Part shown: positions 47,401 to 54,834 of the stretch, one piece after another
How positions within the stretch are numbered: the stretch's first letter is position 1
Layout: every line of letters starts with the position of its first letter
NCBI RefSeq assembly: GCF_003254625.1
Contig: NZ_QJRJ01000081.1
Span: 550,347 to 614,346, forward strand
DNA length: 64,000 nucleotides
Reading direction: 5' to 3'
Source: Flavobacterium ginsenosidimutans
GTDB taxonomy: Bacteria; Bacteroidota; Bacteroidia; Flavobacteriales; Flavobacteriaceae
The notes under the pieces: model-generated
Told to the model about the DNA's origin: nothing
What the model saw: the letters and a program-made list of their open reading frames with translations, nothing else
The model's database searches: none
Position numbers and translations under genes: made by a program

Positions 47401-49194
47401 AACAGAGTATTGGCTCACGAAGACAAGACGGCTGCAGATACGCGATTTGGTTATGATGGAGGCGAACCTTTTACAACCGCTACCAGATTTAATGCAGGTA
47501 AAGAAGGTTTCACGCTATCACATTTTCAAACCTTTATGTTTGGTACTGATAAACCATCAGGAACTATTGTTTACGAGATAAGAGCAGGCGGTTCTTCGGT
47601 TGCAGATGCAACAATAATAGATCAGGGTTCTGTTGATTATGTTTATGAAGGCGGTAAAACTGGTGCTTGGGTAACATTGCCTATAAAAGAGCCTAAAGGA
47701 CTTTATCCAAATGAAGATTTCTATGTAGTAATCACATATCCTTATGAATTACCGTATGTACAAGGTTCTATTTCTGGAATTGAAGATACTCCTGGCAGAT
47801 ATACATTAAGCGATGGCGAGAAATGGTATGATTTACAAGAAGCTGATTTATACCCAGGTTATGGATGGATGGTGAGAGCAGGTGAAGAAAAATATACTTC
47901 TAATGCATGGGTTTCTATAAATGGACTTTCAGATGGAACGATTACTCCTAGCGAGAAAAAAGATGTCCAGCTTGACTTTATAGCTGCAAATGGAGTTCGC
48001 GGAGATCAGCATGCGGTTTTAAATATTAGAACAAATGATCCTATTAATAGTGTCGGAAAGGTTCCAGTTAAATTGCATATTAATGAAGCTCCAGTTTTCT
48101 CGAATTTACCAGTAGAAACTATCGTTGTTAATGAAGCTTCAGAAGCAACTGTAAAAATCGGACTGACTGATCAAGAGGCGAATAAAATTACGGTTCAGTC
48201 TTCTAATGCTCCGTCATGGGCCACATTTGAACTGACTGATGGTGAACTTTCAGTAAAACTTGCTCCGGGTTATGAAACTTCGGGAACATATACAATCAAT
48301 TACACTGCAACAGATGAGCTTGGTGCATCTACAGAAGCAGTATTCGAAGTTAAGGTATTGAAAACTAATCGTGCACCTATAGCAACTAACTCAGAAGAAT
48401 TAATTTATTCTAAACTGAATTATTTTGATGTGAAAGTATTCAAGGATTATTTTACAGATCCAGACGGCGATGAAATGACTTTTAAAGCAACGACAGCAAA
48501 TGATAAAATTGTAACTGTAACAGTTGGTCAGGAATTGGGTCAGTTTGTAATTGAAACGCATACTGTAGGAGAAACAATTGTAACCCTAACAGCGACAGAT
48601 GCTTTTGGATTAAGTACAGAACAGCAGATAACTGTTAAAGTAATAAATAATAGTGCTCCTGTTGCACTTGGCGGAGAGGCAATTATATTCAATAAATTAT
48701 CTGTACAGGAAGCCTTTAGTTTTGATAAATATTTTACTGATCCTGACGGAGATGAATTGACTTATCAGGCAGTGATAGCAGATCCAGCAATTGCATCATT
48801 ATCAGCATCAGCAACTGGTTTTACAATTGAAAGTATTTCTAATGGTCAAACCGATTTAGTTTTAACAGCTACAGATATTTACGGAGCAAGTACAGAACAG
48901 CATGTAACGGTTATTGTAAACCAGTCAGAAGTTGCTGAACTTAATATATTTCCTAATCCTGTTGTAAATACTGTTAATATCAAGTGGACAAGCCGTTGGG
49001 CTGGAGATGTTACTGTTGAGGTTGTAGCTCTTAATGGTTCAATTGTACGCAAATTTAATATTGATGATGTACAGTTGAAACAGTATAGCCAGTTAGATTT
49101 GAGCACATTACCGACAGGCGCTTACTTTTTGCATGTTAGCGGAAAAGAAGGAACGTCATCAGTTTTCAAATTTATCAAAAGATCAGGAGAGTAA
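41425..49194 (+). CDS. Giant subtilisin-like (S8) protease with T9SS sorting domain
   Basis: This 2589-residue secreted protease has a signal peptide (about 1-27), a propeptide (about 30-150) and an S8 catalytic domain with D209 (IHDQGVD), H264 (PHGTHVAG) and S439 (GTSMACPHV). A fibronectin-III-like domain follows at about 506-611. Then come repeated modules: two Lys/Ala-rich linkers (about 665-707 and 1959-1982) each followed by a jelly-roll, three choice-of-anchor-D-like repeats (about 946, 1367, 1783; for example IDFGNVFQG), two nidogen-like domains (about 1113-1292, 1519-1717) and three cadherin-like repeats (about 2219-2501, FTDPDGDE). The last 85 residues are a type A sorting domain (LNIFPNPVVNTV, FKFIKRSGE). 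It should be a cell-surface adhesin-protease. Confidence 0.93.
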   Translation: MTNYYKKGNRLLWFFIFSLWSVFSFGQQATFKEGVKQGSVKIKFSGQLAPTLKKMNLTTGKKLTTGIQAFDQVSSKVGARNMRRLFPENPNPRLEAKLKKHKLDLWYVVDIDANQSAKDAVQKYKGIAEIEAAETEKQKVLSNYNFKTIEISNAKSSAADSYFNDPKLPEQWHYNNTGQTGYPDGSDINLFKAWDIVKGNPEIVVSIHDQGVDIQHPDLLANIWTNKAELNGVAGVDDDGNGYVDDIHGWNFDNNSGAIEGQPHGTHVAGTISAVNNNGIGVCGVAGGSGNNDGTKIMSVQTLGGGSFEESYIYAANNGAVISQNSWGYTEPGNFDESIKEAIDYFIAEAGDYPNSPMKGGIVIFAAGNSDSDGEWFPGYYENTLSVSSIGPNWQKASYSNYGTWVDVAAPGGETELGAKNGVLSTLPKNQYGFYQGTSMACPHVSGIAALALANRKSQLTPEVLRTKLLTGVVDIDSHNPDYKGKLGSGHIDAFLAIQNNAGVAPNAISDLAVTGIAQEFANLSWTVPADTDDLKPVDFRIYYSTSPLTKNNLASAKYDIIKNTDEPGTVVTHSINGLLGLTTYYFTVISGDRWNNLSELSNSVQGTTNAGPEITVDDNSKDIVINVDAGTSFKGSHDMTILNNGEGVLRWEFLARHKETALSYSAKNIKYPSAKTTKVAAAGKVGRSKSKIAATSKKAAIQPFGFTQVDKGYSDYPTDLIGDTDTNVPNSAASKYIVSEADGFNLTQITSYLKVDPKFGPVVIEVYKGTSLNKENLIYAQEYTPFDASEGYVSINLEEQLFFQQGETFWVVLHIPAGNLYPLGLGYENTPEGSDNCFISFDVGQTWGPLSTALESNDFAWFNIISSQNKYLGEYLSLDPSSGEVNGKANEKTVLSADASNLINGTYYANAILKSNDAVQRELKIPVTVNVSGQQPVLQGPEKLDFSSVFQGTSKELEFVVKNTGLGNFNDIALNISNQNFELVGAYPNQLAADTEAVLKVKYTPSATGNDNGFLTLTSSSSSKTLRIILFGVSSEPAKIVVDPMTQLIDNVALGDQVTASVTVKNEGKAALKYFVPKFDQSGTSDTWEGGYHKYGYKYRTSYASETSPLTYEYNDISGTGTDITSYFKAESNRYYPLEMGFDFPYYAKKMQTLYISYKGFTAFDDEINPINDPVLDGAPYSPKGLISILGTYFELSKGGSVHYKVEADRVIVQYSNFDDGLGGKISAQMVLFADGNIRFYYDNINYQNETLGYLNVLIEDYDQTDGILINNYTKIANIYSGLALGFDYPGPDMITSVTNAGGILLPGESAKMDVVMETAALNEGMINRYLNIVSTDPVNAQVNPLIQINITSGGKAELAVSETNIDFGNVFQGAVASKKFSIKNTGTTSVTLTGFTLDNNKFQVTGETTATIAPGLIKVYDVILPTDVVGDFADLLHITDNKGGNYTITLAGKVLDPPGIKVTNLDLITETLQHGETSKYPLLIENTGKADLEVVATGTNWLTMSVPTAAAEAIPNFTYSYELSNDGTNYQWIDIRKTGTQLSVGDDPTTVDGYWKKVTMPWSFNYYGKDYTDMHIGISGLLTFDQPEAPAPFIGNMPTDELKTVIAPYWVFGAFDTMTYPKDDVGVFYYADNEKVIISWEYVVNFFGGLGDPTSAQVIIYKNGTMKFQYKVNGSADFTTNLSVIGLQNGDQSDSVIISNHANVNHDKGLAFLISPAKKHTIPAGTTLSAQIDIDASNIYAGEYSGKLKLRTNVPNQELLEKPINLTVTGAPIIASSLEEINFGEIMVNPDAIYSREFLVQNTGAEKLQISNISIESGSSEYAIETYAFFTGWFGGGYWSWTNINDLAGNYPVILPGENSKFRITYTPTAAGSISDHVVIESNATAAKFLIPIKAEVVLPPTLAVKTIEVNSVVNYLTDADTQYAVFENGQGGGNLKYELSIDYLRKAPAGITSGSESMAKKGKTAKADSILKSNPVAKGGVSVYAEPTFNRVLAHEDKTAADTRFGYDGGEPFTTATRFNAGKEGFTLSHFQTFMFGTDKPSGTIVYEIRAGGSSVADATIIDQGSVDYVYEGGKTGAWVTLPIKEPKGLYPNEDFYVVITYPYELPYVQGSISGIEDTPGRYTLSDGEKWYDLQEADLYPGYGWMVRAGEEKYTSNAWVSINGLSDGTITPSEKKDVQLDFIAANGVRGDQHAVLNIRTNDPINSVGKVPVKLHINEAPVFSNLPVETIVVNEASEATVKIGLTDQEANKITVQSSNAPSWATFELTDGELSVKLAPGYETSGTYTINYTATDELGASTEAVFEVKVLKTNRAPIATNSEELIYSKLNYFDVKVFKDYFTDPDGDEMTFKATTANDKIVTVTVGQELGQFVIETHTVGETIVTLTATDAFGLSTEQQITVKVINNSAPVALGGEAIIFNKLSVQEAFSFDKYFTDPDGDELTYQAVIADPAIASLSASATGFTIESISNGQTDLVLTATDIYGASTEQHVTVIVNQSEVAELNIFPNPVVNTVNIKWTSRWAGDVTVEVVALNGSIVRKFNIDDVQLKQYSQLDLSTLPTGAYFLHVSGKEGTSSVFKFIKRSGE

Positions 49195-49209
49195 ATAATG
49201 AAATGAAGA

Positions 49210-49291
49210 AATGCGCTGTGATGCAATTTTAATGTTGCATAAGAATTCAATCTGATGTCCGACAATAGATATTGCATCACGGAAGCGCATT
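49210..49291. repeat. Intercistronic inverted repeat between protease and porV
   Basis: AATGCGC-TGTGATGCAAT (49210-49227) faces ATTGCATCAC-GGAA-GCGCATT (49271-49291). Both outer 7 bases (AATGCGC / GCGCATT) and the inner part (GTGATGCAAT / ATTGCATCAC) pair, with a small bulge. There is no T run, so it is not a standard terminator. It probably folds in the mRNA and sets relative stability or expression of the two genes. Confidence 0.65.
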
Positions 49292-49324
49292 GGAATTTCA
49301 ATCAAAAACAATTAACAGATACAC

Positions 49325-50485
49325 ATGAAAAAAATATTTCTATTATTTATACTACTCTTTGGAGTTGGAAATCTACTCGCTCAAGAACAAAATAGGGCAA
49401 TTGTTACTGCAGTTCCTTTTTTGCAGGTCTCAGCAGATGCGAGAGCATCAGGAATAGGAGATATGGGAGTTGCGACTTCGGCAGATGTCTACTCACAGCA
49501 ATGGAATGCGGCGAAATATCCTTTTGCAGAAGACAAATTAGGAATAGGGTTGAGTTACACGCCCTATATGTCTTCATTGTCAAATGATACCGGTTTATTG
49601 AATTTAAATTTCTATAACAAGATTAATGAAAGAAGTGCATTTGCATTCAGTTTGAGATATTTTGGAATCGGAGAAACCTTATTCAAACAAGATGAAGATG
49701 ATGCAGGGCAAATTGTGAAGCCAAATGAACTTGCATTTGATGGATCTTATTCATTAAAATTAAGTGAAAAATTTGCCATGTCTGTTACAGGTAGATACAT
49801 TCATTCTAATTTAGAAATTCAGCAGGGAAACTCAAGTGGCCATGCGTCGGGTTCATTCGCTGTAGACATTGCAGGATATTTTCAGACGGAGGAAACTGCT
49901 TTCAAAAACTTTAATGGCATCTGGCGAGCAGGATTTAACATTTCAAATCTTGGCCCAAAATTAAAGTATAATGGAGATTCAGGATCTGAAAGCTTTCTGC
50001 CAGCTAATTTAAAAGTAGGTGGTGGTTTTGATTTTATTTTTGATCAGGATAACACATTGGCAGCTTCTATGGAATTTAATAAATTATTAGTTCCATCACC
50101 ACAAAATGACCAAACTAATGCGCAATATCAGGAGACTGGATTTGTTAAAGGAGCTTTCAGTTCTTTTACTGATGCGCCAGGTGGTTTTAGTGAAGAATTA
50201 AAAGAAGTTACTTGGGCTCTTGGATTGGAATATCTATATCAAAAGTCTTTTGCCCTAAGAACAGGTTATTTTCATGAAAGCAGTGAAAAAGGAAACCGCA
50301 AATACTTAACTCTTGGAGCCGGATTTAAATACAAGAAAGTAAAATTTGATTTCTCTTATTTAAGCTCTGCCGCAAAGCAGAAGTCGCCATTAGATAATAT
50401 GATAAGATTTTCTCTGTCTTTTAATATTGGTGATAATGCTACGGTAGGGATTGAAGAACAGGAACAGGAAAAACCTGCTAATTAA
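49325..50485 (+). CDS. porV: PorV-family T9SS outer-membrane protein
   Basis: This 386-residue outer-membrane barrel has a signal peptide (about 1-20). The N-terminal segment VPFLQVSADARASGIGDMGVATSAD is the hallmark of PorV (LptO), which shuttles T9SS cargo from the translocon to the attachment complex. Family length matches. It follows the giant T9SS protease, on the same strand, after 130 bases, and a terminator follows it. The housekeeping PorV normally sits next to porU, so this copy is likely a cargo-dedicated paralogue. That is inference. Confidence 0.85.
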   Translation: MKKIFLLFILLFGVGNLLAQEQNRAIVTAVPFLQVSADARASGIGDMGVATSADVYSQQWNAAKYPFAEDKLGIGLSYTPYMSSLSNDTGLLNLNFYNKINERSAFAFSLRYFGIGETLFKQDEDDAGQIVKPNELAFDGSYSLKLSEKFAMSVTGRYIHSNLEIQQGNSSGHASGSFAVDIAGYFQTEETAFKNFNGIWRAGFNISNLGPKLKYNGDSGSESFLPANLKVGGGFDFIFDQDNTLAASMEFNKLLVPSPQNDQTNAQYQETGFVKGAFSSFTDAPGGFSEELKEVTWALGLEYLYQKSFALRTGYFHESSEKGNRKYLTLGAGFKYKKVKFDFSYLSSAAKQKSPLDNMIRFSLSFNIGDNATVGIEEQEQEKPAN

Positions 50486-50566
50486 GACAAATGTTTTTCT
50501 GATTCTCTGATCTGCATTTTAAATAGCTAGATCCGATTATTTCTTATCTATTGAGATGATATTTAA

Positions 50567-50597
50567 AAACCTCTAAAATTTAATTTAGAGGTTTTTT
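50567..50597 (+). terminator. Rho-independent terminator after porV
   Basis: The stem AAACCTCTAAA / TTTAGAGGTTT (11 bp) has a 6-base loop and a T run. It ends the protease-PorV transcript. Confidence 0.85.
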
Positions 50598-50648
50598 TAT
50601 TTGATTTTCAATAAATTATGGTGTCAGATTTCTTAAAGGCTATTTTTT

Positions 50649-50665
50649 TTGGCACGTTTCTTGTC
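50649..50665 (+). promoter_or_regulatory. Sigma-54-type promoter
   Basis: TTGGCACG-TTTC-TTGTC matches the sigma-54 consensus TGGCACG-N4-TTGC at all but the last base, and the GG-to-G spacing is exactly 12. It lies 38 bases before the start codon, giving a leader of about 25 bases. The sequence is outside any coding frame. Confidence 0.55.
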
Positions 50666-50702
50666 TTTTTAAACTGGTATAATAATAAATAAAAGTAAAA
50701 TC

Positions 50703-51161
50703 ATGAAAACTATCAAATATTTTATTATTGGAGTATTGTTTCTTTCTTTTAATTATTCCAACGCGCAAGTATCGGTAAACGTTAATATTGGAAATCCTCC
50801 AGCATGGGGACCGGTGGGCTATACAGACGTTCGATATTATTATCTGCCTGATCTTGAAACGTATTATGATATCAACACATCTAATTATGTTTATTTAAAT
50901 AACGGAAGATGGATCAGAGCTAGATCTTTGCCATCGGCTTATAGAAATTATGATCTTTACAGCGAGTATAAGGTTGTACTGACAGATTACAGAGGCGAGC
51001 GCCCTTATGATAATTTCAAAAATCATAAAGTAAAATATGCTAAAGGTTATAAAGGGAAACCTCAGAAAACAATAGGGCAGAAACCTGGCAATGGTAACAA
51101 TAAATCTGGAAAAGAAAAAGGACACCATGATAATGGCCATGGCGGAAAAGGAAAACATTAA
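50703..51161 (+). CDS. Small secreted basic protein
   Basis: This 152-residue protein has a signal peptide (about 1-21, ending YSNAQ). The mature part has a Tyr-rich beta-type domain (about 30-105, GYTDVRYYYLPDLETYYDIN, YVYLNNGRWIRA) and a Lys/Gly/His-rich tail (GNGNNKSGKEKGHHDNGHGG) that may bind metal or polyanions. I know similar hypothetical proteins from flavobacteria, but no function. It stands alone, and its promoter looks like sigma-54 type, which suggests stress-type control. Confidence 0.65.
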   Translation: MKTIKYFIIGVLFLSFNYSNAQVSVNVNIGNPPAWGPVGYTDVRYYYLPDLETYYDINTSNYVYLNNGRWIRARSLPSAYRNYDLYSEYKVVLTDYRGERPYDNFKNHKVKYAKGYKGKPQKTIGQKPGNGNNKSGKEKGHHDNGHGGKGKH

Positions 51162-51200
51162 TAAATAGGTGATATTTATATTAATATCGCTTAGAAATCA

Positions 51201-51229
51201 AAACAGCCTTCGGGCTGTTTTTTTATTTT
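51201..51229 (+). terminator. Terminator with TTCG loop
   Basis: A perfect 8-bp stem AAACAGCC / GGCTGTTT closed by the stable TTCG tetraloop is followed by T's. It ends the small secreted protein gene. Confidence 0.9.
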
Positions 51230-51256
51230 GATATAGAATCCTTTTCCCGCTACAAC

Positions 51257-51288
51257 AAAAAAGCTTCAGAGAAATCTGAAGCTTTTTT
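51257..51288. terminator. Bidirectional terminator with GAAA loop
   Basis: A perfect 14-bp stem AAAAAAGCTTCAGA / TCTGAAGCTTTTTT has a GAAA tetraloop (TTTC on the minus strand). T runs on both strands let it stop the + strand transcript and the convergent M13 peptidase transcript. Confidence 0.9.
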
Positions 51289-51343
51289 GTTTTTAGATGA
51301 AGTAATTTGCGTTCACAAGAACAACGCTCATTCCACTGAGATA

Positions 51344-53356
51344 CTACCAAATTGTGATTCTATCTTTCTTAGGCAAAAACATTTTGTCTCCCTGTTTTAC
51401 ATCAAATGCTTCGTAAAAAGGAGTGGTATTCATTAAAGGACCATTAACACGCCAATTTGGAGGAGAGTGTGGATTGTTGTTAATCCATAAGCGTAGGAAC
51501 TCGTCTTTCATTTTTACTCTCCATATTTTGGCTATAGAAATAAAGAAGCGCTGGTCTGGCGTAAAACCGTCAATTTTTGTGTTCCCTTGTCCTTGTTGGG
51601 TCATTTTAAAAGCATCATAGGCAACTGCTATTCCAGCAATATCTGCGGTGTTTTCACCAACTGTCATTGCTCCATTAATGTGTAGATTGTCTAAAACGGT
51701 ATAGGTACTGTACAAATTGATAACCTGTTGTATTCTTGACTTAAACTGTGCATAATCTTCTTTTGTCCACCAGTTTTTCAGGTTACCATCCTTGTCATAT
51801 TGAGCACCTTGATCATCAAAAGTATGGGTTATTTCGTGACCTATAACCATTCCTATACCGCCATAGTTAAGCGCATCATCTGCATCATTATCAAAATATG
51901 GGGGCTGTAAAATACCTGCAGGAAAAACAATTTCATTTGCAGTAGGATTATTGTATGCTGTAACTGTTGGAACAGTGGTAAACCATTCTGATTTATCGAC
52001 TGGTTTGCCCAATTTTGCCAATTGAAATTGATACGCAGCTGTAGAGGCCGAAACTACATTCTCAAAATAGGCATTCCTAGCTATTTGTACGTTGCTATAG
52101 TCTCTCCATTTATCTGGATATCCTATTTTCTTAGTAATAGCGAACAATTTTTCTTTCGCTTTTTGTTTCGTAATAGGGCTCATCCATTCCAATTTATCGA
52201 TTCTTTTAGCATACGCTTTTTGCAAATTATTTACGAGAATCAACATACGTTTTTTAGCATCTTCTGGAAAATATTTCTTTGCATACAATTCACCCAGAGC
52301 TTCGCCTAAGTAATTGTCAATAACATTAGCCATTTTTTCGCCACGTGATTTTTGGACAGCCTGCCCAGAAAGCACTTTGGTATACTCAAATGAAGCATCT
52401 ACAAAAGGTTTGCTCAAATCGTCTGCATATCTTTCTATAGAATTTGCTTTCAAATAAATTTTCCAATTACTAATAGGAATGGTTTTTAAAAGCTTATTAA
52501 GGGCATCATAATAAGCTGGCTGACAAACATTAATAGAATCCGTTTTAGCACCTAAATTATTTAAAAAAGCAATCCAGTCTATGTTGGGATGTCTTTTTAC
52601 AAGATCCTTCACAGCCATTTTGTTGTAATTTGCCTGCACATCTCGAAGTTCAACTTTTGTTTTATGCGAAACGGCGATTTGTTTGTCAATATCGTAAACC
52701 AAATCGGCATTCTTTTTAGCCTCTTTGGCATCGCTGCTTGTTTGTTGAAATAATGCAGCAACGTATTTTTTGTATGATTTCTGTATGGCAATAGTCGATG
52801 AATCTGATTTGAAATAATAGTCCCTGTCAGGCAAACCAATACCCGTTTGATAGATTTCGGCAATGTTCATACTGCTGTTTTTTTGATCAGATGAAACTCC
52901 AAAAGCTATAATAGAAGAATTGCCAGTTTTTTCTTCATTAGCTACAAAGTTCATTAAGGACGGCAAATCACTAATTGCTTCAATTTTGGCAAGTAAAGGT
53001 TTGATAGGCGCATAACCGCGTTTCTCAATGGTTATAGTATCCATACCTGATGCATAAAAGTCTCCTACCTTTTGTGCTATACTTCCTTCTGTATTTTTGC
53101 TTTGCGAAATGCTATCCAATATTCCCTGTAATCGAATTCGTTGCGGAAAATTCATAAACATATAGGCACCTACTCCAGCTTGAGATGCAGGTATTGATAC
53201 AGAATCGTACCACTTGCCATTTACATATTTAAAAAAATCATTACCTGGCCGCAATGTGGAATCTATTCCACTGATAGCAATATTTTTTTTTCCTTGATGT
53301 TTTGAGCATGCTGTAAAAGCTAGTAATGTAATGAAGAACAGAAATGATTTTTTCAT
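51344..53356 (-). CDS. M13-family (neprilysin-like, PepO) metallopeptidase lipoprotein
   Basis: This 670-residue zinc endopeptidase cleaves short peptides, anchored by a lipid at C17 (TACS). The zinc site is H507-E508-I-T-H511 in VIGHEITHTF, with the third ligand E568 in GENTADIAG. The substrate-binding motif is TAYNNP, and the C-terminal motif with the late Arg is present. The length is family typical. It would degrade oligopeptides in the periplasm or at the surface. It is transcribed alone. Confidence 0.93.
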   Translation of the reverse strand: MKKSFLFFITLLAFTACSKHQGKKNIAISGIDSTLRPGNDFFKYVNGKWYDSVSIPASQAGVGAYMFMNFPQRIRLQGILDSISQSKNTEGSIAQKVGDFYASGMDTITIEKRGYAPIKPLLAKIEAISDLPSLMNFVANEEKTGNSSIIAFGVSSDQKNSSMNIAEIYQTGIGLPDRDYYFKSDSSTIAIQKSYKKYVAALFQQTSSDAKEAKKNADLVYDIDKQIAVSHKTKVELRDVQANYNKMAVKDLVKRHPNIDWIAFLNNLGAKTDSINVCQPAYYDALNKLLKTIPISNWKIYLKANSIERYADDLSKPFVDASFEYTKVLSGQAVQKSRGEKMANVIDNYLGEALGELYAKKYFPEDAKKRMLILVNNLQKAYAKRIDKLEWMSPITKQKAKEKLFAITKKIGYPDKWRDYSNVQIARNAYFENVVSASTAAYQFQLAKLGKPVDKSEWFTTVPTVTAYNNPTANEIVFPAGILQPPYFDNDADDALNYGGIGMVIGHEITHTFDDQGAQYDKDGNLKNWWTKEDYAQFKSRIQQVINLYSTYTVLDNLHINGAMTVGENTADIAGIAVAYDAFKMTQQGQGNTKIDGFTPDQRFFISIAKIWRVKMKDEFLRLWINNNPHSPPNWRVNGPLMNTTPFYEAFDVKQGDKMFLPKKDRITIW

Positions 53357-53673
53357 AATCTAGATGATTTCTATTAAAATGAACTGAAAAAAGTTTGAAA
53401 GCAAGTATTTATGTATATGCCTGACATAGGCAATTTTTAGCAGAACAATATAGGAATTCCGTTTTTAATTTTAAAGTTTTTGTGGGAATTATTACTTATA
53501 AAAATCAGAATTATAAGCAGTTATTTATGGTTAGCCTATTGTTTTTCTGTGAAGAATACTCAGTAAATTACTTTAAAGCTCCATATTTAATGGTTTGCAA
53601 TAGACGGTAAATAAAAAGCAGCCTTTTTGGCTGCTCTTATTCTATGTTGATTTAAATGGAAAGAAAATTTTGA
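53357..53673. other. Spacer upstream of the M13 gene
   Basis: This is AT-rich; it holds the M13 promoter region and the terminator of the SDR gene (53617-53635). No gene is seen. Confidence 0.5.
53612..53635 (-). terminator. Terminator of the SDR gene
   Basis: On the minus strand AGCAGCC / GGCTGCT forms a 7-bp stem with an AAAAA loop, then TTTTAT. It lies about 40 bases after the SDR stop. Confidence 0.8.
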
Positions 53674-54378
53674 TTACTTAGTTTTCGTCGGACGTACTTC
53701 TATTTTGCTTGGCAGTACATTCGGATTCATTTTTAAAAGGTCTACCACCATTTGGCCTATATCTGATGGCTGAATTTTCCATTTATCATCTTCATTTGGT
53801 GTATGGCTGTTAAAGTTTGTGCTAACCGAGCCGGGCATGATAGTGGTGCATTTTACGTCATAATCGCGAAGATCCAGCATGGCAGCCTGCGTAAAGCCCA
53901 CCAGGCCAAATTTTGATGCATTGTAGGCAGCTCCTTTGGCAAAGAAATTGGTTCCCGCAAGTGATGCGATTGAAATATAGTAGCCTTTGTTTGCTTTAAG
54001 GTGTTCACAGGTCGCTTTCAGGGTATGGAAAGCCCCAGTTAGATTGGTGTCAATCATCGCGTTCCAGTCCTCTAGAGACATTTCGTCTATGGACGCAAAT
54101 TTTCCCACACCTGCATTGGCAATGACAATATCGAGTTTTCCGAATTCAGACACAATCTGCTGAACGGCTTTCAGCTCGTCATTAAAATTTCTGACATCAG
54201 ACTCTATTACAAGTACGTTCTGGTTTTCTAATGTTTGACGTGCCTTTTCAAGCGCATTAGTGTCTCTTCCTGATATCGCCACTTTAACTCCGCTTCGCAC
54301 TAAAGCTTCTGCAATGCCCAAACCGATGCCTTTAGACGCGCCAGTTATATAAGCCACTTTGGTTTCTATGTTTTGCAT
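53674..54378 (-). CDS. Classical SDR oxidoreductase
   Basis: This 234-residue short-chain dehydrogenase/reductase has an NAD(P)-binding GASKGIG at 13-19, NAG at 88-90, catalytic S139, Y152 and K156 (YNASK). All catalytic residues are present, unlike the SDR at 3.3 kb. It resembles 3-oxoacyl-ACP reductase-like enzymes with unassigned substrate. A TetR-like palindrome lies upstream, so it may be induced by a small molecule. Confidence 0.9.
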   Translation of the reverse strand: MQNIETKVAYITGASKGIGLGIAEALVRSGVKVAISGRDTNALEKARQTLENQNVLVIESDVRNFNDELKAVQQIVSEFGKLDIVIANAGVGKFASIDEMSLEDWNAMIDTNLTGAFHTLKATCEHLKANKGYYISIASLAGTNFFAKGAAYNASKFGLVGFTQAAMLDLRDYDVKCTTIMPGSVSTNFNSHTPNEDDKWKIQPSDIGQMVVDLLKMNPNVLPSKIEVRPTKTK

Positions 54379-54834
54379 TTTTATATGATTAATTGAGGTT
54401 TTTTATTTTCATTTCTAAGTTTGATGTTTTGTCTGCACTTTTTTTTTAAAGACAGACGGTCTATAAAAATACGATAAATTATAGTATTGAAGGCTCTCTT
54501 TTTTATTTTGGCAGGTGAGATGAAAGCTGGCTGGAGTGGGGGGATTTAAAAAGTAACTATTTAATAGATTCTAAGCTAAACTTTTTAGGTTTTGATCTTT
54601 CTAACTTTTTTAGCTATTGAAAACTTTAGGTACAACAATAAAAGTTATTCGCGATCATGAAATTATTGTTGTCAATCCGAATAGATCTATAGAAATTAAG
54701 AAAAATTTCAAAGCTTTCTATTAATGTATTAGCGTTGAGAAAAGGAATGATTTTAGAAAAAAAAATAAAAAAGGTTTCATGTAACAGATTGATAAAGATG
54801 GTGTCTAACAAGAATCATCTAATCAATCAAAACT
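54379..54834. other. Divergent upstream region with a doubtful mini-frame
   Basis: This contains the TetR-type site at 54450-54462. A short + strand frame, 54617-54724 (TTG start, 35 residues, containing KVIRDHEIIVVNPNRS), reads coding-like but is too short and lacks a ribosome binding site. It may be the scar of a larger gene. No strong promoter is recognised. Confidence 0.35.
54450..54463. promoter_or_regulatory. Possible TetR-family operator
   Basis: AGACAGACGGTCTA contains the inverted halves AGAC / GTCT with two alternative spacings. It lies about 72 bases before the SDR start codon. TetR regulators paired with SDR genes often use such sites. No TetR gene is in the window, so this stays tentative. 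Confidence 0.3.
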
